Positions 8,031 to 16,405 of a stretch of DNA of 38,893 nt are shown in pieces. The stretch is taken from contig WNZI01000035.1 of assembly GCA_009728235.1 (NCBI GenBank), positions 1 through 38,893 of the forward strand. Reading direction: 5' to 3'. A program made the translations under genes and the position numbers. The notes beneath the pieces were generated by a model. The model was not told the DNA's origin and searched no databases. It saw only the letters and a program-made list of their open reading frames with translations. Position 1 is the stretch's first letter, and each line of letters opens with the position of its first letter. This DNA comes from Vibrio cholerae. Its GTDB lineage: Bacteria; Actinomycetota; Actinomycetes; Actinomycetales; Micrococcaceae.

Positions 8031-8753
8031 CTACCGTAGTGCGGATTCCTCGGCGTGCACTGCCGCCTGTGCCGACAGGTCGTGCCGGTGCCGTACGTGT
8101 CCGACGAGTGTGACGACACCGGACAGCACCCCGGAGATCGCGATGCCGAGCCAGAGATCCACCGTCAGGGCCAGGGCGCCGACCACGGCGCCAGCCATGA
8201 TGAGGGCGATCGCGGAGAACCGCCGGGCCCAGAACGGGCTCTTCCCTCCGGCCAGCCGAGAGTCGGAGGCGAGCCCGGTGATGGTCGACGTGACGACGAC
8301 GGTGGTGATCTCGGCGACCTTGAGGCGCTTGGCCGTCGCGGCCTGGATGCCCATCACGGAGGCGAGCACCGACGTCGTGATACTGCCGAGGACCTCTTCG
8401 GCGTGCACGTCGATGAGCGCCACGTAGACGGTCAGGGCGGTCAGTCCCGCGGTGACGCCCAGCAGGGTGCTCGATGTGCGGCCCGACCAGCCCTCGGGTC
8501 CCTTGCGCAGGACCCTGCCTGCGAGCGCGGCGCCCACCATGAAGAAGACGAGGGCGAGTGCCGGCCGGAGGATCGGCAGGTCCGCTCCTCCGGCGAAGGC
8601 CATGCCGAGGAGCACCACGTTGCCGGTCATGTTGCCCGTGAAGACCCGATCCAGGCCGAGGTACCCGACGGCGTCGACCACACCCGTGGAGAACGTCAGG
8701 ACGAGCATGAGCCAGAGGTGGAGGCGGTCGGTCGCCACCCGGTTCTTCTTCAC
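8031..8753 (-). CDS. DUF1275 (YoaK-type) membrane protein
   Basis: 240 residues with six hydrophobic segments and the hallmark of DUF1275: TGVVDAVGYLGLDRVFTGNM near the N-terminus, followed by TGNVVLLGMA, and later MGIQAATAKRLKVAEITTVV. The family is widespread and probably transports something, but no substrate is established. The start is GTG at 8753 (MKKNRV) with GGCAGGAAG about 9 nt before it. The downstream CPBP gene begins 4 nt after its stop. It diverges from the gamma-glutamyltransferase-like gene across 146 bp that holds possible GntR operator motifs, so the same regulator could govern both directions. Confidence 0.85.
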   Translation of the reverse strand: MKKNRVATDRLHLWLMLVLTFSTGVVDAVGYLGLDRVFTGNMTGNVVLLGMAFAGGADLPILRPALALVFFMVGAALAGRVLRKGPEGWSGRTSSTLLGVTAGLTALTVYVALIDVHAEEVLGSITTSVLASVMGIQAATAKRLKVAEITTVVVTSTITGLASDSRLAGGKSPFWARRFSAIALIMAGAVVGALALTVDLWLGIAISGVLSGVVTLVGHVRHRHDLSAQAAVHAEESALR

Positions 8754-8786
8754 GATGATGCTTCCTGCCGTGAGCCTTGAAAGGAA

Positions 8787-8827
8787 TGTATACGAAGCCT
8801 ATCGTCGGACAGGAGATTGTATTCAAT
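8787..8827. promoter_or_regulatory. Possible GntR/FCD operator motifs between divergent genes
   Basis: Two related elements lie in the 146-bp divergent region: TGTATACG (8787-8794, containing the palindrome GTATAC) and ATTGTATTCAAT (8816-8827, with perfect ATTG/CAAT arms). FCD-type GntR regulators often bind TTGTATACAA-like sites, and a gene of that family ends this transcription unit (10774-11499). The AT-rich elements may also double as -10 boxes. This is pattern-based inference. Confidence 0.4.
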
Positions 8828-8899
8828 GCTTCGAAGGAGCGACGTGCTGGTCGGGTACCTCCCGGCGCCGTCGATCCGAACTCCAGCGAAAGTGGTCCC

Positions 8900-10708
8900 A
8901 TGACGTACACGCCCCCTCCCTCCTTCATCACACGCCCCACGCTGCAGGGCACTTTCGGCATGAGTGCGTCGACGCACTGGCTGGCCACCGCATCGGCGCA
9001 GGCCGTCCTCGAGCGCGGCGGCAACGCCTTCGATGCAGCCGTCGCAGGGGCCTTCGTCCTCCACGTCGTCGAACCGCACCTCAACGGTCCGGGAGGTGAC
9101 ATGACCGGCATCTTCGCGACAGCACAGGAGCCGGACAGGCCCGTCGTCCTCATGGGTCAGGGACCGGCGCCGGCCGGAGCCACGCGTGAGCACTACCTCG
9201 CGGAGGGCCTCGAGCTCGTACCCGGAGCCGGAGCGCTCGCCGCCGCGGTACCGGCCGCCGTCGATGCCTGGCTCGTCCTGCTGCGCGACCACGGCACCTG
9301 GGAACTGCAGGACGTCCTGGCTTTCGCGATCGGCTACGCCCGCAACGGTCATCCGGTCCTCGGCCGTGTCGGCGCGGCGATCGCCGCAGTGGCCGACCTG
9401 TTCGCGGAGCACTGGCCCACGTCCGCAGCGCTGTGGATGCCGGAGGGCAGGGCTCCCCGCGAGGGTGAGATCATCCGGAACGAGGCCTATGCCCGCGTCC
9501 TCGGGTCCCTCGTGGGCGCCGCCGAGGGCGGTGCCACCCGGACCGAGCGGATCGATGCGGCGCGGCTCGAATGGCGCACGGGGCTCGTGGCGCAGGCCGC
9601 CGCGGAGTTCGTGCGGACACCGCACCGGCACTCCTCCGGACTCGACCACGCAGGGGTCATCACCGTCGATGACTTCGCCGGGTTCGAGGCAGGCTACGAG
9701 GAGGCGACGACGTTCGAGTTCCGGGGCCATACCATCGCGAAGACGGGCGGCTGGGGGCAGGGACCGGCACTGCTGCAGACCCTCGCCATCCTCGACGGAT
9801 TCGACGACGAACGGCTCGACCCCTCCACCGCCATCGGGGCGCACACCATCCTGGAGGCGCAGAAGCTGGCCATCGCCGACAGGGAGGCCTACTACGGTGA
9901 CGCCGTCGTCCCCCTGGATCACCTGCTCTCGCCCGAGTACGCCGCCCAGCGCCGCGCACTCATCGGTGAACAGGCGTCCCTCGAGTTCCGGCCGGGGACG
10001 GTTCCCGGAGTCTCCCCCTTCCTGCCACCGCTGCGCACGGACTACACGCCGCCCGCCCTCGCCGACGGCAGCGGATTCGCGGGCGTCGGTGAGCCGACCG
10101 TCTCCCGCAGTGGTGAGACACGCGGGGACACCTGCCACATCGACGTCGTCGACGCAGCGGGCAACATGGTCTCCGCCACGCCGAGCGGCGGCTGGCTGCA
10201 GTCCTCACCGGCCATCCCGGAACTCGGTTTCTGCCTCGGCTCCCGGCTGCAGATGACCTGGCTCGACGAGGGCGCACCGTCGACCCTCGAGCCGGGCAGG
10301 CGCCCCCGCACCACCCTCACGCCGACCCTGATCCTCAAGGACGGAAAGCCCGTCGTGGCGCTGGGTTCCCCCGGCGGCGATCAGCAGGACCAGTGGCAGC
10401 TGCTCTACATCCTCCGGACCATCGTCGGTGGCTACACGCCGCAGCAGGCCATCGACGCACCCGCCCTCCACACCACCTCCATCCCCGGGTCCTTCTGGCC
10501 GCGCACCTGGGAACCGGGCGGCGCCGTCGTCGAGGACCGACTGGGCGAGGACGTCATCGCGGACCTCGAGCGCCGCGGCCACGTGGTCACGCGGGCGGGG
10601 GACTGGGCGCTGGGCCGGCTCTCCTCCGTCACCAGGGACCCCGGGACAGGGGTCCTCTCGGCCGCCGCCAACCCGCGGGGTGCGCAGGGTTATGCCGCAG
10701 GGCGCTGA
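8900..10708 (+). CDS. Gamma-glutamyltransferase-family Ntn hydrolase (cytoplasmic type)
   Basis: 602 residues covering the full gamma-glutamyltranspeptidase fold. The large-subunit start GGNAFDAAVAGAFVLHVVEP, then GPGGDMTGIF, is typical. The autoprocessing site is RGDTCHIDVVDAAGNMVS: the nucleophile is Thr411, the new N-terminus of the small subunit after self-cleavage. The later motif ALGSPGGDQQDQWQ contains the GSPGG loop. There is no signal peptide, unlike classic periplasmic GGT, so it resembles YwrD-type cytoplasmic or specialised acylases; the substrate could be a gamma-glutamyl or other acyl amide. ATG at 8900 follows a weak ribosome-binding site; a frame extension to 8777 runs through the operator motifs and is less likely. 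A GntR regulator follows 65 bp downstream. Confidence 0.9.
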   Translation: MTYTPPPSFITRPTLQGTFGMSASTHWLATASAQAVLERGGNAFDAAVAGAFVLHVVEPHLNGPGGDMTGIFATAQEPDRPVVLMGQGPAPAGATREHYLAEGLELVPGAGALAAAVPAAVDAWLVLLRDHGTWELQDVLAFAIGYARNGHPVLGRVGAAIAAVADLFAEHWPTSAALWMPEGRAPREGEIIRNEAYARVLGSLVGAAEGGATRTERIDAARLEWRTGLVAQAAAEFVRTPHRHSSGLDHAGVITVDDFAGFEAGYEEATTFEFRGHTIAKTGGWGQGPALLQTLAILDGFDDERLDPSTAIGAHTILEAQKLAIADREAYYGDAVVPLDHLLSPEYAAQRRALIGEQASLEFRPGTVPGVSPFLPPLRTDYTPPALADGSGFAGVGEPTVSRSGETRGDTCHIDVVDAAGNMVSATPSGGWLQSSPAIPELGFCLGSRLQMTWLDEGAPSTLEPGRRPRTTLTPTLILKDGKPVVALGSPGGDQQDQWQLLYILRTIVGGYTPQQAIDAPALHTTSIPGSFWPRTWEPGGAVVEDRLGEDVIADLERRGHVVTRAGDWALGRLSSVTRDPGTGVLSAAANPRGAQGYAAGR

Positions 10709-10773
10709 CGGCGTCCTCGGCGGTGGGCGGACGGGGGTGCCCCGTGGCGTCGCCGGGACAGACCGAGGACAGG

Positions 10774-11499
10774 ATGCCTGAACAGGACCTCGCGGCTCCG
10801 CAGCGACTGTTCGACGCGATCCGCCGTGACATCATCTCCGGTGCACTGGCGCCCGGAACGCGGGTGACCGAGGCGGCACTGGCCGCGCGGTACGGAGTCT
10901 CACGGGTGCCGGTCCGGGAGGCGCTGCGGACACTCGAGGCCGAGGGCTTCGTCGAATCGAGGCCCTACGCCGGCTCCACCGTGGCGGAGATCCCGCTCGA
11001 CGACGCCGAGGACCTGTTCGCCGTCCGCGGTGTGATCGAATCGACCATCGCCCGGCGGGCAGCGCGCCGGGCGGGTGGCCACTTCGTCTCGGAGGCCCCG
11101 AACGCCACCTGGTGGGCGGCGCGGCGCGCCCTGGCCGACATCCTCGACGAGGGGGACCGGGCCGTCCTCGCCGATGCCGTCGCGGACCTGCCCGAACTGA
11201 ACATCCGGTTCCACCTCGGGGTCGCCGAACTCGCGGGCAGCACGTCGCTCACCGCGCTCCTGCGCCAGATCTCGGGCAAGATCGAGTGGCTCTACGCGGC
11301 AGACGTCGACCACCGGGGCAGGCAGTCCTGGGGTGAGCACCGCCGGATCATCGCCGCCATCGACGCCGGGAACGAGGCCGAGGCCGGGCGCCTGATGGGG
11401 GGACACGTCGAATCCTCGCAGCGCGGCTACCTGCAGCGCTTCGCGGGTTCGGGGCGATCGGGAGGGACTAAAGGAACGGTCGCAGCGGAGCGAGGATGA
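10774..11499 (+). CDS. GntR-family regulator, FCD subfamily
   Basis: 241 residues. The N-terminal winged HTH reads LFDAIRRDIISGALAPGTRV then AALAARYGVSRVPVREALRT and LEAEGFVESRPYAGSTV (about 10-70), the standard GntR DNA-binding signature. The C-terminal domain (about 78-225) has the FCD features: DLFAVRGVIESTIARRAARR, then PELNIRFHLGVAELAGS and GEHRRIIAAIDAGNEAEAGR with the metal-binding D/H/H positions. FadR/FCD regulators usually sense carboxylic acids. GAGGACAGG precedes the ATG. It probably forms one unit with the upstream transferase gene and controls it. Its 3' end overlaps the convergent phospholipase D-like gene by 32 nt. Confidence 0.92.
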   Translation: MPEQDLAAPQRLFDAIRRDIISGALAPGTRVTEAALAARYGVSRVPVREALRTLEAEGFVESRPYAGSTVAEIPLDDAEDLFAVRGVIESTIARRAARRAGGHFVSEAPNATWWAARRALADILDEGDRAVLADAVADLPELNIRFHLGVAELAGSTSLTALLRQISGKIEWLYAADVDHRGRQSWGEHRRIIAAIDAGNEAEAGRLMGGHVESSQRGYLQRFAGSGRSGGTKGTVAAERG

Positions 11500-12724
11500 G
11501 CTCACTGACGCGGGCCACGACGTGCCGGCTCTCCCACTCCTCCTTGGACAGCACCCGGCTGTTGGAGGAATCGACCGCGAAGATCTGTTCCATGGTGCCG
11601 GCGAGGGCGCGATCGAAGATCTCCAGGTTGATCTCGTAGTTGCCGGTCAGGCTGAGCCGGTCGATGTTGGCGGTGCCGACCGTACTCCACTCGCCGTCGA
11701 TGGTGGCCGTCTTCGCGTGGATCATCGAGTTCTGGTAGAGGAGGATCTGCACGCCGGCATTGATCAGCGACGAGTAGAAGCCCCGCGAGAGCCAGTCCGA
11801 GACCACGTGGTTCGAGTCCTCGGGCAGGATCACCCGGACGTCGACGCCGCGTCGGCTCGCCCTCAGCAGGGCGTCGAGGATCTGCCGGTCCGGGATGAAA
11901 TAGGCGGTGGTGATGAAGATGTGCCGCTCGGCCCTGTTGATGGCGTCGAGGTAGATGCCTCGGATGGGGAAGACCAGCAGGGCCGGGATGTTGTTGACCG
12001 CGCGGATCCGCGGCTCCCAGAAGTTCGCGCTCAGGTCCGGTAGCTGTGGTCGCCTCGGGATGGCGCGGAGGTTCCAGAAATTGACGAACGCCTCCCGCAG
12101 CTCCCACACCGACGGGCCCCGGATCTCCAGGTGGGTGTCCCGCCACTTCGTCGCGTAGAGGGCGCCGATGTTGTAGCCGCCCACGAAGCCCACCTCGTCG
12201 TCGACCACGAGCACCTTGCGGTGGTCGAACCCGGTGCCGCGGATGTTCGTGAACACGATGGACGGACGGATGACCGGGAAGCGGTACACGTTGACCAGCG
12301 GATGGAACGAGTAGAAGAACGGGTTGACCACGAGGTTCGCGAAGCCGTCGTAGATGACGTAGACGTTCACGCCCCGCTCGGCCGCCCGGTTGACGGCGTC
12401 ACGGAATCTCGCGCCGACGTCGTCGCCCTTCCAGATGTACGTCTCGAGCAGGACCTGGTGTTCGGCCCTGTCGATCGCCTCGATCATCACGTCGAAGAGG
12501 TCCTCGCCGTAGGTGTAGACCGTGGTCTCGGTCCCGGCGATCGTCGTGTGGAAGGTGCCGGGCTGGGGGAAGCCGGGCCGCTTCGTGCGCTGGCGTTTCT
12601 CGTAGGCGTCCACCGCGACGAGTCCGGCGATGACCGCGGCCTGCGCCGAGAAGAGCGCGACGGCCCCCCGCCTGGCCGTGGTGGAGGCGAACCCCATGAT
12701 CGTCTGACGCTTCATCCAGCCCAT
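11468..12724 (-). CDS. Phospholipase D-superfamily protein, cardiolipin synthase-like
   Basis: 418 residues. One N-terminal hydrophobic segment (about 19-40) is followed by two PLD domains, each with an HKD motif: HRKVLVVD (H168, K170, D175) then GFVGGYNIG, and HAKTATID (H326, K328, D333) then STVGTANID. This layout matches bacterial cardiolipin synthases (ClsA/ClsB), which join two phosphatidylglycerols or use phosphatidylethanolamine; only a single membrane anchor is present, which is nearer to ClsB/ClsC or actinobacterial PLD-type enzymes. The start is ATG at 12724 or ATG at 12715; neither has a strong ribosome-binding site. Its 3' end overlaps the convergent GntR gene. Confidence 0.88.
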   Translation of the reverse strand: MGWMKRQTIMGFASTTARRGAVALFSAQAAVIAGLVAVDAYEKRQRTKRPGFPQPGTFHTTIAGTETTVYTYGEDLFDVMIEAIDRAEHQVLLETYIWKGDDVGARFRDAVNRAAERGVNVYVIYDGFANLVVNPFFYSFHPLVNVYRFPVIRPSIVFTNIRGTGFDHRKVLVVDDEVGFVGGYNIGALYATKWRDTHLEIRGPSVWELREAFVNFWNLRAIPRRPQLPDLSANFWEPRIRAVNNIPALLVFPIRGIYLDAINRAERHIFITTAYFIPDRQILDALLRASRRGVDVRVILPEDSNHVVSDWLSRGFYSSLINAGVQILLYQNSMIHAKTATIDGEWSTVGTANIDRLSLTGNYEINLEIFDRALAGTMEQIFAVDSSNSRVLSKEEWESRHVVARVSELILAPLRPFL

Positions 12725-12772
12725 GCGACCAGCGTATCGTTCTCCACCCGTGCCGGGCCCGACCCCGCGCAG

Positions 12773-13516
12773 CTAGTGGCCCCCCACCTCCAGTGCCTGG
12801 TCGACGGCGGAGTCGACGCCGGCGCGCCACGGGAAACCGTGCCCGGGCAGGACCGTGCGCGCGGAGGTCGCGCGGAGCGCGGCCAGCGACCGGAGGGCGG
12901 TGTCGGTGTCCGCCGTCGCGGCCCGCGCGACGACCTGGGGACCGGGATGGCCCGTGTACGGATCGAGGGTGACGAGGGCATCACCGCTGACCACGGCGTC
13001 GCGGTCCGGGAAGTGCAGGGCACAGTGGCCCTTCGTGTGGCCGGGCGTCGGGACGAGGAGCGGCGAGCCGGGGAGGGCCGCGGCTGCCTCGGGGGTGAGG
13101 GGCAGGGTCTCCTGGACGCCCTTGACCGCGAGGGCCCCGGCAGCCGTCATCCTGGCCAGCCCGGGCACCGCCCGGGGGTAGCGCAGCGGGTAGAGGAACG
13201 GGGAACGCTCCCGCTCGTAGCTGTAGGGATGGGCGGCGATCGAGGCGTCCTCCGGATGGCAGTACACGGGGATCCCGTGGCGCGCCCTCAGGTACTCGGC
13301 TGTGCCGACGTGGTCGAAGTGCCCGTGGGTCAGCACGATCGCGCGGATGTCCCCGAGCGACCGCCCGATGCGGGACAGCCCTTCGAGGAGCAGTGCCTTC
13401 GAGCGGGGTAGTCCCGTGTCGACGAGCAGCACGCCGTCGTCGTCCTCCACCAGGTACATGTTGGTCCTCGCGTGTTCGAGGAAATGGATCCCCGTCACGA
13501 TGTCCGTCCTGATCAT
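12773..13516 (-). CDS. Metallo-beta-lactamase-fold hydrolase
   Basis: 247 residues with the complete MBL metal site: THGHFDHVG (HxHxDH, about residues 63-71), then H in VPTPGHTKGHCALHF, D in VVSGDAL and the last His in TVLPGHGFPW. The order and length fit the glyoxalase II-like/lactonase-like branch rather than a true beta-lactamase; no signal peptide is present. GAAGGAGAGGC stands directly before the ATG at 13516, so the start is firm. A likely promoter with a palindrome over its -10 lies 30-58 bp upstream. The substrate is unknown. Confidence 0.9.
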   Translation of the reverse strand: MIRTDIVTGIHFLEHARTNMYLVEDDDGVLLVDTGLPRSKALLLEGLSRIGRSLGDIRAIVLTHGHFDHVGTAEYLRARHGIPVYCHPEDASIAAHPYSYERERSPFLYPLRYPRAVPGLARMTAAGALAVKGVQETLPLTPEAAAALPGSPLLVPTPGHTKGHCALHFPDRDAVVSGDALVTLDPYTGHPGPQVVARAATADTDTALRSLAALRATSARTVLPGHGFPWRAGVDSAVDQALEVGGH

Positions 13517-13545
13517 GCCTCTCCTTCGCTCGTCGCCTTCTCCCG

Positions 13546-13574
13546 ACCCTAGGTAGGGTTGCGTAAAGCGACAA
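13546..13574 (-). promoter_or_regulatory. Promoter of the MBL-fold gene, -10 inside a short palindrome
   Basis: On the minus strand TTGTCG (13574-13569), 17 nt, then TAGGGT (13551-13546). The -10 is one arm of the inverted repeat ACCCTA-GG-TAGGGT (13546-13559). Transcription would begin near 13540, leaving a short leader with the strong ribosome-binding site. A regulator may bind the repeat; this is inference. Confidence 0.5.
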
Positions 13575-13709
13575 GGACAGAGGCGGGTCCGCCCCGGGGT
13601 TCCCTTATCCGGCGGGCGTCGCTACGTTGTTGAGGGCACGGGTAGGAGCACGACGCCGCAGGCAGGGAGTGCGGTGACCGGATGCAGGGGGTTCGAGGAA
13701 GGCGGGGAC

Positions 13710-13973
13710 GTGGCGACGGGTACGAGCGAGCAGGAGCAGCAGCGCCGCACCTGCCTGGCATTCCGCTCCACGTCGCTGTCCACGTACGACCTGTGGCTCC
13801 GGTACTTCAGCCTCGGCGGGAACGCCGGCGAGGAGGAGATCGACGCCTACCTCTACAGTTCGCTGCTGCTGCCGGCCTTCGAACGCGACATGCTGGCGCT
13901 GGCGGTCAACGAGTACGTCGCCGATCTGCCGCCTGCCCCCCGCGCACCCTACAGCGGCACGCAGGACCCCTGA
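13710..13973 (+). CDS. Small helical protein, stand-alone copy of the GAF protein's N-terminal domain
   Basis: 87 residues from GTG at 13710, or 99 from GTG at 13674; AGGAAGG lies 7 nt before the first and AGGGAG 4 nt before the second. The core reads LSTYDLWLRYFSLGGNAGEE, then EIDAYLYSSLLLPAFERD, then MLALAVNEYVADLPP. It lines up along its length with residues about 18-70 of the GAF protein at 5055-5885 (D-W-x-x-Y-x-x-x-G-G, EI-AYL, D-L-x-x-A-x-NE). So this is a domain that exists both alone and fused to a sensor. No HTH or catalytic motif is visible. It may be a protein-protein interaction module; that is inference. The protein ends in a disordered Pro-rich tail. Confidence 0.75.
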   Translation: MATGTSEQEQQRRTCLAFRSTSLSTYDLWLRYFSLGGNAGEEEIDAYLYSSLLLPAFERDMLALAVNEYVADLPPAPRAPYSGTQDP

Positions 13974-14010
13974 CCCTCGGGGAAGCGATCGGTCCTGCGC
14001 CGGACGACGG

Positions 14011-14765
14011 CTAGAGCAGGGTCTGCTGTTCGCCGTCCGCCGCGTCCTGCCCCTGCAGGGGCTCGATCAGGTCCGGCCCGTTGTTCCGGACCGAGCCCAC
14101 GCGGTTCCCGACGATGCGCGGTACGAGGTGGGGGTCCGGGATCGCGTCGAGCAGTTGCTGCACGGCGGGACGGGAGTCGGTGCGCGGGTCCAGCCAGTCG
14201 CCCCTCAGGTCGGGCGGGACGATCACCGGGGTCCGGTCGTGGATCTCCCCGAGCGCGTCGCCGGCCGGACGGGTGATGATCGTGCAACTGACCACCCATT
14301 CGCCCGCCGGGCGCTTCTCGGACGCCGTGGCCGGGTCGCGCCAGAACTCGTACAGCCCGGCGAAGCCGAGATGGGAGCCGCTCCTCCCGTGCAGGTAGAT
14401 CGGGGTCTTGGAGCCGTCCTCGTTCTTCCGCCACTCGTAGTACCCGTCAGCGGGGACGATGCCCCTGCGCTTGAGCGCAGCGGTACGGAAGGACGGCTTC
14501 TCGAGCACGGTCTCGCTCCGGGCATTGATCATGCGGGCGCCGCCGCGGCCGACGACGACCACGAGGGGATGAGACCCCACCGGGCGGGTTCGAGCCGGCG
14601 GACGAGCTCGCCCGTGTCCGGGTCCAGCCGCTCGACGACGAGCTGCACCGTATCCGTCGGTGCGACGTTCCAGGACGGGCTGATCTCGTCCTCCACCGAC
14701 TCCTGGACGTCGAAGGCATCGATGAGATCAGCCTTGTTGCCTGCGATGACGAACCGTCCGCACAT
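14011..14765 (-). pseudogene. SRAP (YedK/HMCES) abasic-site-binding protein with an apparent one-base deletion
   Basis: SRAP proteins crosslink to abasic sites in single-stranded DNA through Cys2 and protect them. The first frame (14765 down to about 14550) gives MCGRFVIAGNKADLIDAFDV with the catalytic Cys2, then SWNVAPTDTVQLVV and LEPARWGLIPSW. It then turns to SSSAAAAPA and stops at 14529. The second frame picks up exactly there with GARMINARSETVLEKPSFR, then GIVPADGYYEWRKNEDGSK and GEIHDRTPVIVPP, which hold the conserved Asn, Glu and His of the active site. Joining the two needs one extra base within 14532-14565, a GC-rich repeat of GTC/GCG triplets. The intact protein would have about 250 residues. 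The lesion is probably a sequencing or assembly error, since both halves are well conserved. Confidence 0.85.
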
Positions 14766-14797
14766 GGGTTCTGGCTCCCTGCCTTCATCGGAGGAAC

Positions 14798-14829
14798 CCG
14801 GTATCGCCCCGGCGGCGGGGCGATACCGG
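14798..14829 (-). terminator. Hairpin downstream of the DoxX-like gene
   Basis: CCGGTATCGCCCCG (14798-14811) pairs perfectly with 14816-14829 over 14 bp around a GCGG loop. It begins 10 nt after the stop of the DoxX-like gene and lies before the SRAP gene. There is no clear T-tract, which is common for actinobacterial terminators. Confidence 0.65.
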
Positions 14830-14838
14830 ACGGAGGGC

Positions 14839-15249
14839 CTACTTCTTCTTGCGATCCAGGATGAGCGCCAGGGCGATGCCCACCATCCAGATGTCCTTGG
14901 CGACCGAGGTGCCGTCCTGGGTGGGACGCACCCCGTCCTCCTGCGTCATCTCCGGGGTGCGGAAGTACATGGCCATCATGCCTGCGGAGAAGGCGAGCAG
15001 CCCCAGACCCGCCAGCCGGCTCGAGACGAACGGTGCGAGCAGTGCCGAACCGACGGCGATCTCGGACGCCGAGAGGACCTTGCCGAACTGCTGGGCGTCG
15101 AGCTGCTTGACCTGGGGGAACGCATTGGCGGCCATCGACTGCAGGAAACCTGCGGTTCCCTCGTCGAGGCCGGTCTTGCCGAGCCCCGAATTGAGGATGA
15201 AGGCGCCCGTGGTGAGTCGGAGGGGCATGTGGCTGGGGCGGAATCCCAT
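14839..15249 (-). CDS. DoxX-like small membrane protein
   Basis: 136 residues with about four hydrophobic segments: LTTGAFILNSGLGK at the start, EIAVGSALLAPFVSSRLAG and LGLLAFSAGMMAMYF in the middle, and DIWMVGIALALILDRKKK at the C-terminus. This arrangement fits the DoxX/DoxD-like group of membrane proteins, whose members have been linked to thiosulfate oxidation or thiol homeostasis, but no cysteine is present here so a redox role is not supported. AAAGG precedes the ATG at 15249. A hairpin terminator follows. Function unknown. Confidence 0.7.
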   Translation of the reverse strand: MGFRPSHMPLRLTTGAFILNSGLGKTGLDEGTAGFLQSMAANAFPQVKQLDAQQFGKVLSASEIAVGSALLAPFVSSRLAGLGLLAFSAGMMAMYFRTPEMTQEDGVRPTQDGTSVAKDIWMVGIALALILDRKKK

Positions 15250-15474
15250 GGTGGAGCCTTTCGCTGCGCGGATAGTGGTTCGCTTCCGAAGCCTACGGCG
15301 GGCGGTGGCGGCTCGCCAGTCCTGCCGCCGTGGATCGTCGGCCCTCGACAGCCGGGGCGGGTCAGCTGTTTGCGCAGAGTTCGTCGACGTGCCGCGGGGA
15401 GTTCACGACAATCCCCGGCCCTTCTGCTGGAATGAGGTGAGCGAGCCTGACCATCAGCTATCGGAGAAGGTTTC

Positions 15475-16395
15475 ATGGTCCCCCGGACAGCAGAGCACCC
15501 CCGGCCCCAGCACTTCATCCTGCACATGAGTGACACGCACCTGCTCGGCGGGGACGGCCCGCTGTACGGAGCCGTGGACAGCGAGCAGAGGCTGCGGGAG
15601 GTGTTCGAGGACCTCGAGGCCTCGGGGGCACGCCCCCAGGCCATCGTCTTCACGGGAGACCTGGCGGACAAGGGTGAGCCCGGTGCCTACGCGAAGCTGC
15701 GGGCCATCGTCGATCCTGCGGCCTCCCGCCTCGGGGCGCGGGTGATCTGGGCCATGGGCAATCATGACGATCGGGCCGCATTCAGGGCGGGCCTGCTCGA
15801 CGGGCTGCCTGCCGGTCGCGCCGATGCACCGGTGGACGCCGTGCACTTCGTCGACGGACTGCGCATCATCACGATGGACTCGACCGTTCCCGGCCACCAC
15901 CACGGGGAGTTCACGCACGAGCAGCTCCGCTGGCTGGCGGGTGAACTCGAGGTGCCCGCACCGCACGGCACCATCCTCGCCCTGCACCACCCTCCGGTCC
16001 CGAGCGTGCAGGATCTCGCGGTGCTGGTGGAGCTCCGCGACCAGCGCTCGCTCGCCGACGTCGTGCGCGGCTCCGATGTCCGCACCATCCTCGCGGGCCA
16101 CCTGCACTACTCGACCACCGCCATGTTCGCCGGGGTGCCGGTCTCCGTCGCGAGCGCCACCTGCTACACGCAGGACCTCCTCTACGACGGCGGCGGGACC
16201 CGCGGACGCGACGGCGCGCAGTCCTACAACCTGGTGCACGTCTACGAGGAGACGATCGTGCACTCGGTCGTGCCCGCGGGCAAGCATGCGTCGGTCGGCG
16301 AGGTGGTTCCGCGCGAGGAGACCCGGCGCAGGCTCGAGGCCCACGGAGTGACGATCGCCGACGGCCTCCGGGCACGCCAGCTCACCTCCGCCTGA
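15475..16395 (+). CDS. Calcineurin-like phosphodiesterase (CpdA/Icc type)
   Basis: 306 residues with all five metallophosphoesterase blocks: MSDTHLLG (D-x-H), FTGDLADKG (GD), MGNHDDRA (GNHD), ALHHPP (H) and AGHLHYSTT (GHxH). The spacing matches the class III cyclic-nucleotide phosphodiesterases such as CpdA of E. coli and Rv0805 of M. tuberculosis, which cleave 2',3'- and 3',5'-cAMP with two metals. The C-terminal extension of about 60 residues resembles that of Rv0805. GGAGAAGG lies 5 nt before the ATG. A role in cAMP turnover is likely but not shown. It converges with the MSMEG_6728-type gene with only 10 bp between stops. Confidence 0.88.
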   Translation: MVPRTAEHPRPQHFILHMSDTHLLGGDGPLYGAVDSEQRLREVFEDLEASGARPQAIVFTGDLADKGEPGAYAKLRAIVDPAASRLGARVIWAMGNHDDRAAFRAGLLDGLPAGRADAPVDAVHFVDGLRIITMDSTVPGHHHGEFTHEQLRWLAGELEVPAPHGTILALHHPPVPSVQDLAVLVELRDQRSLADVVRGSDVRTILAGHLHYSTTAMFAGVPVSVASATCYTQDLLYDGGGTRGRDGAQSYNLVHVYEETIVHSVVPAGKHASVGEVVPREETRRRLEAHGVTIADGLRARQLTSA

Positions 16396-16405
16396 GCCCG
16401 GCGGA

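Noticed and set aside
13552..13570. Palindrome near 13546-13559 as an attachment site or terminator
   Set aside because: Arms of only 6 bp sit at the -10 of a promoter with correct spacing, so a promoter/operator is a better reading.
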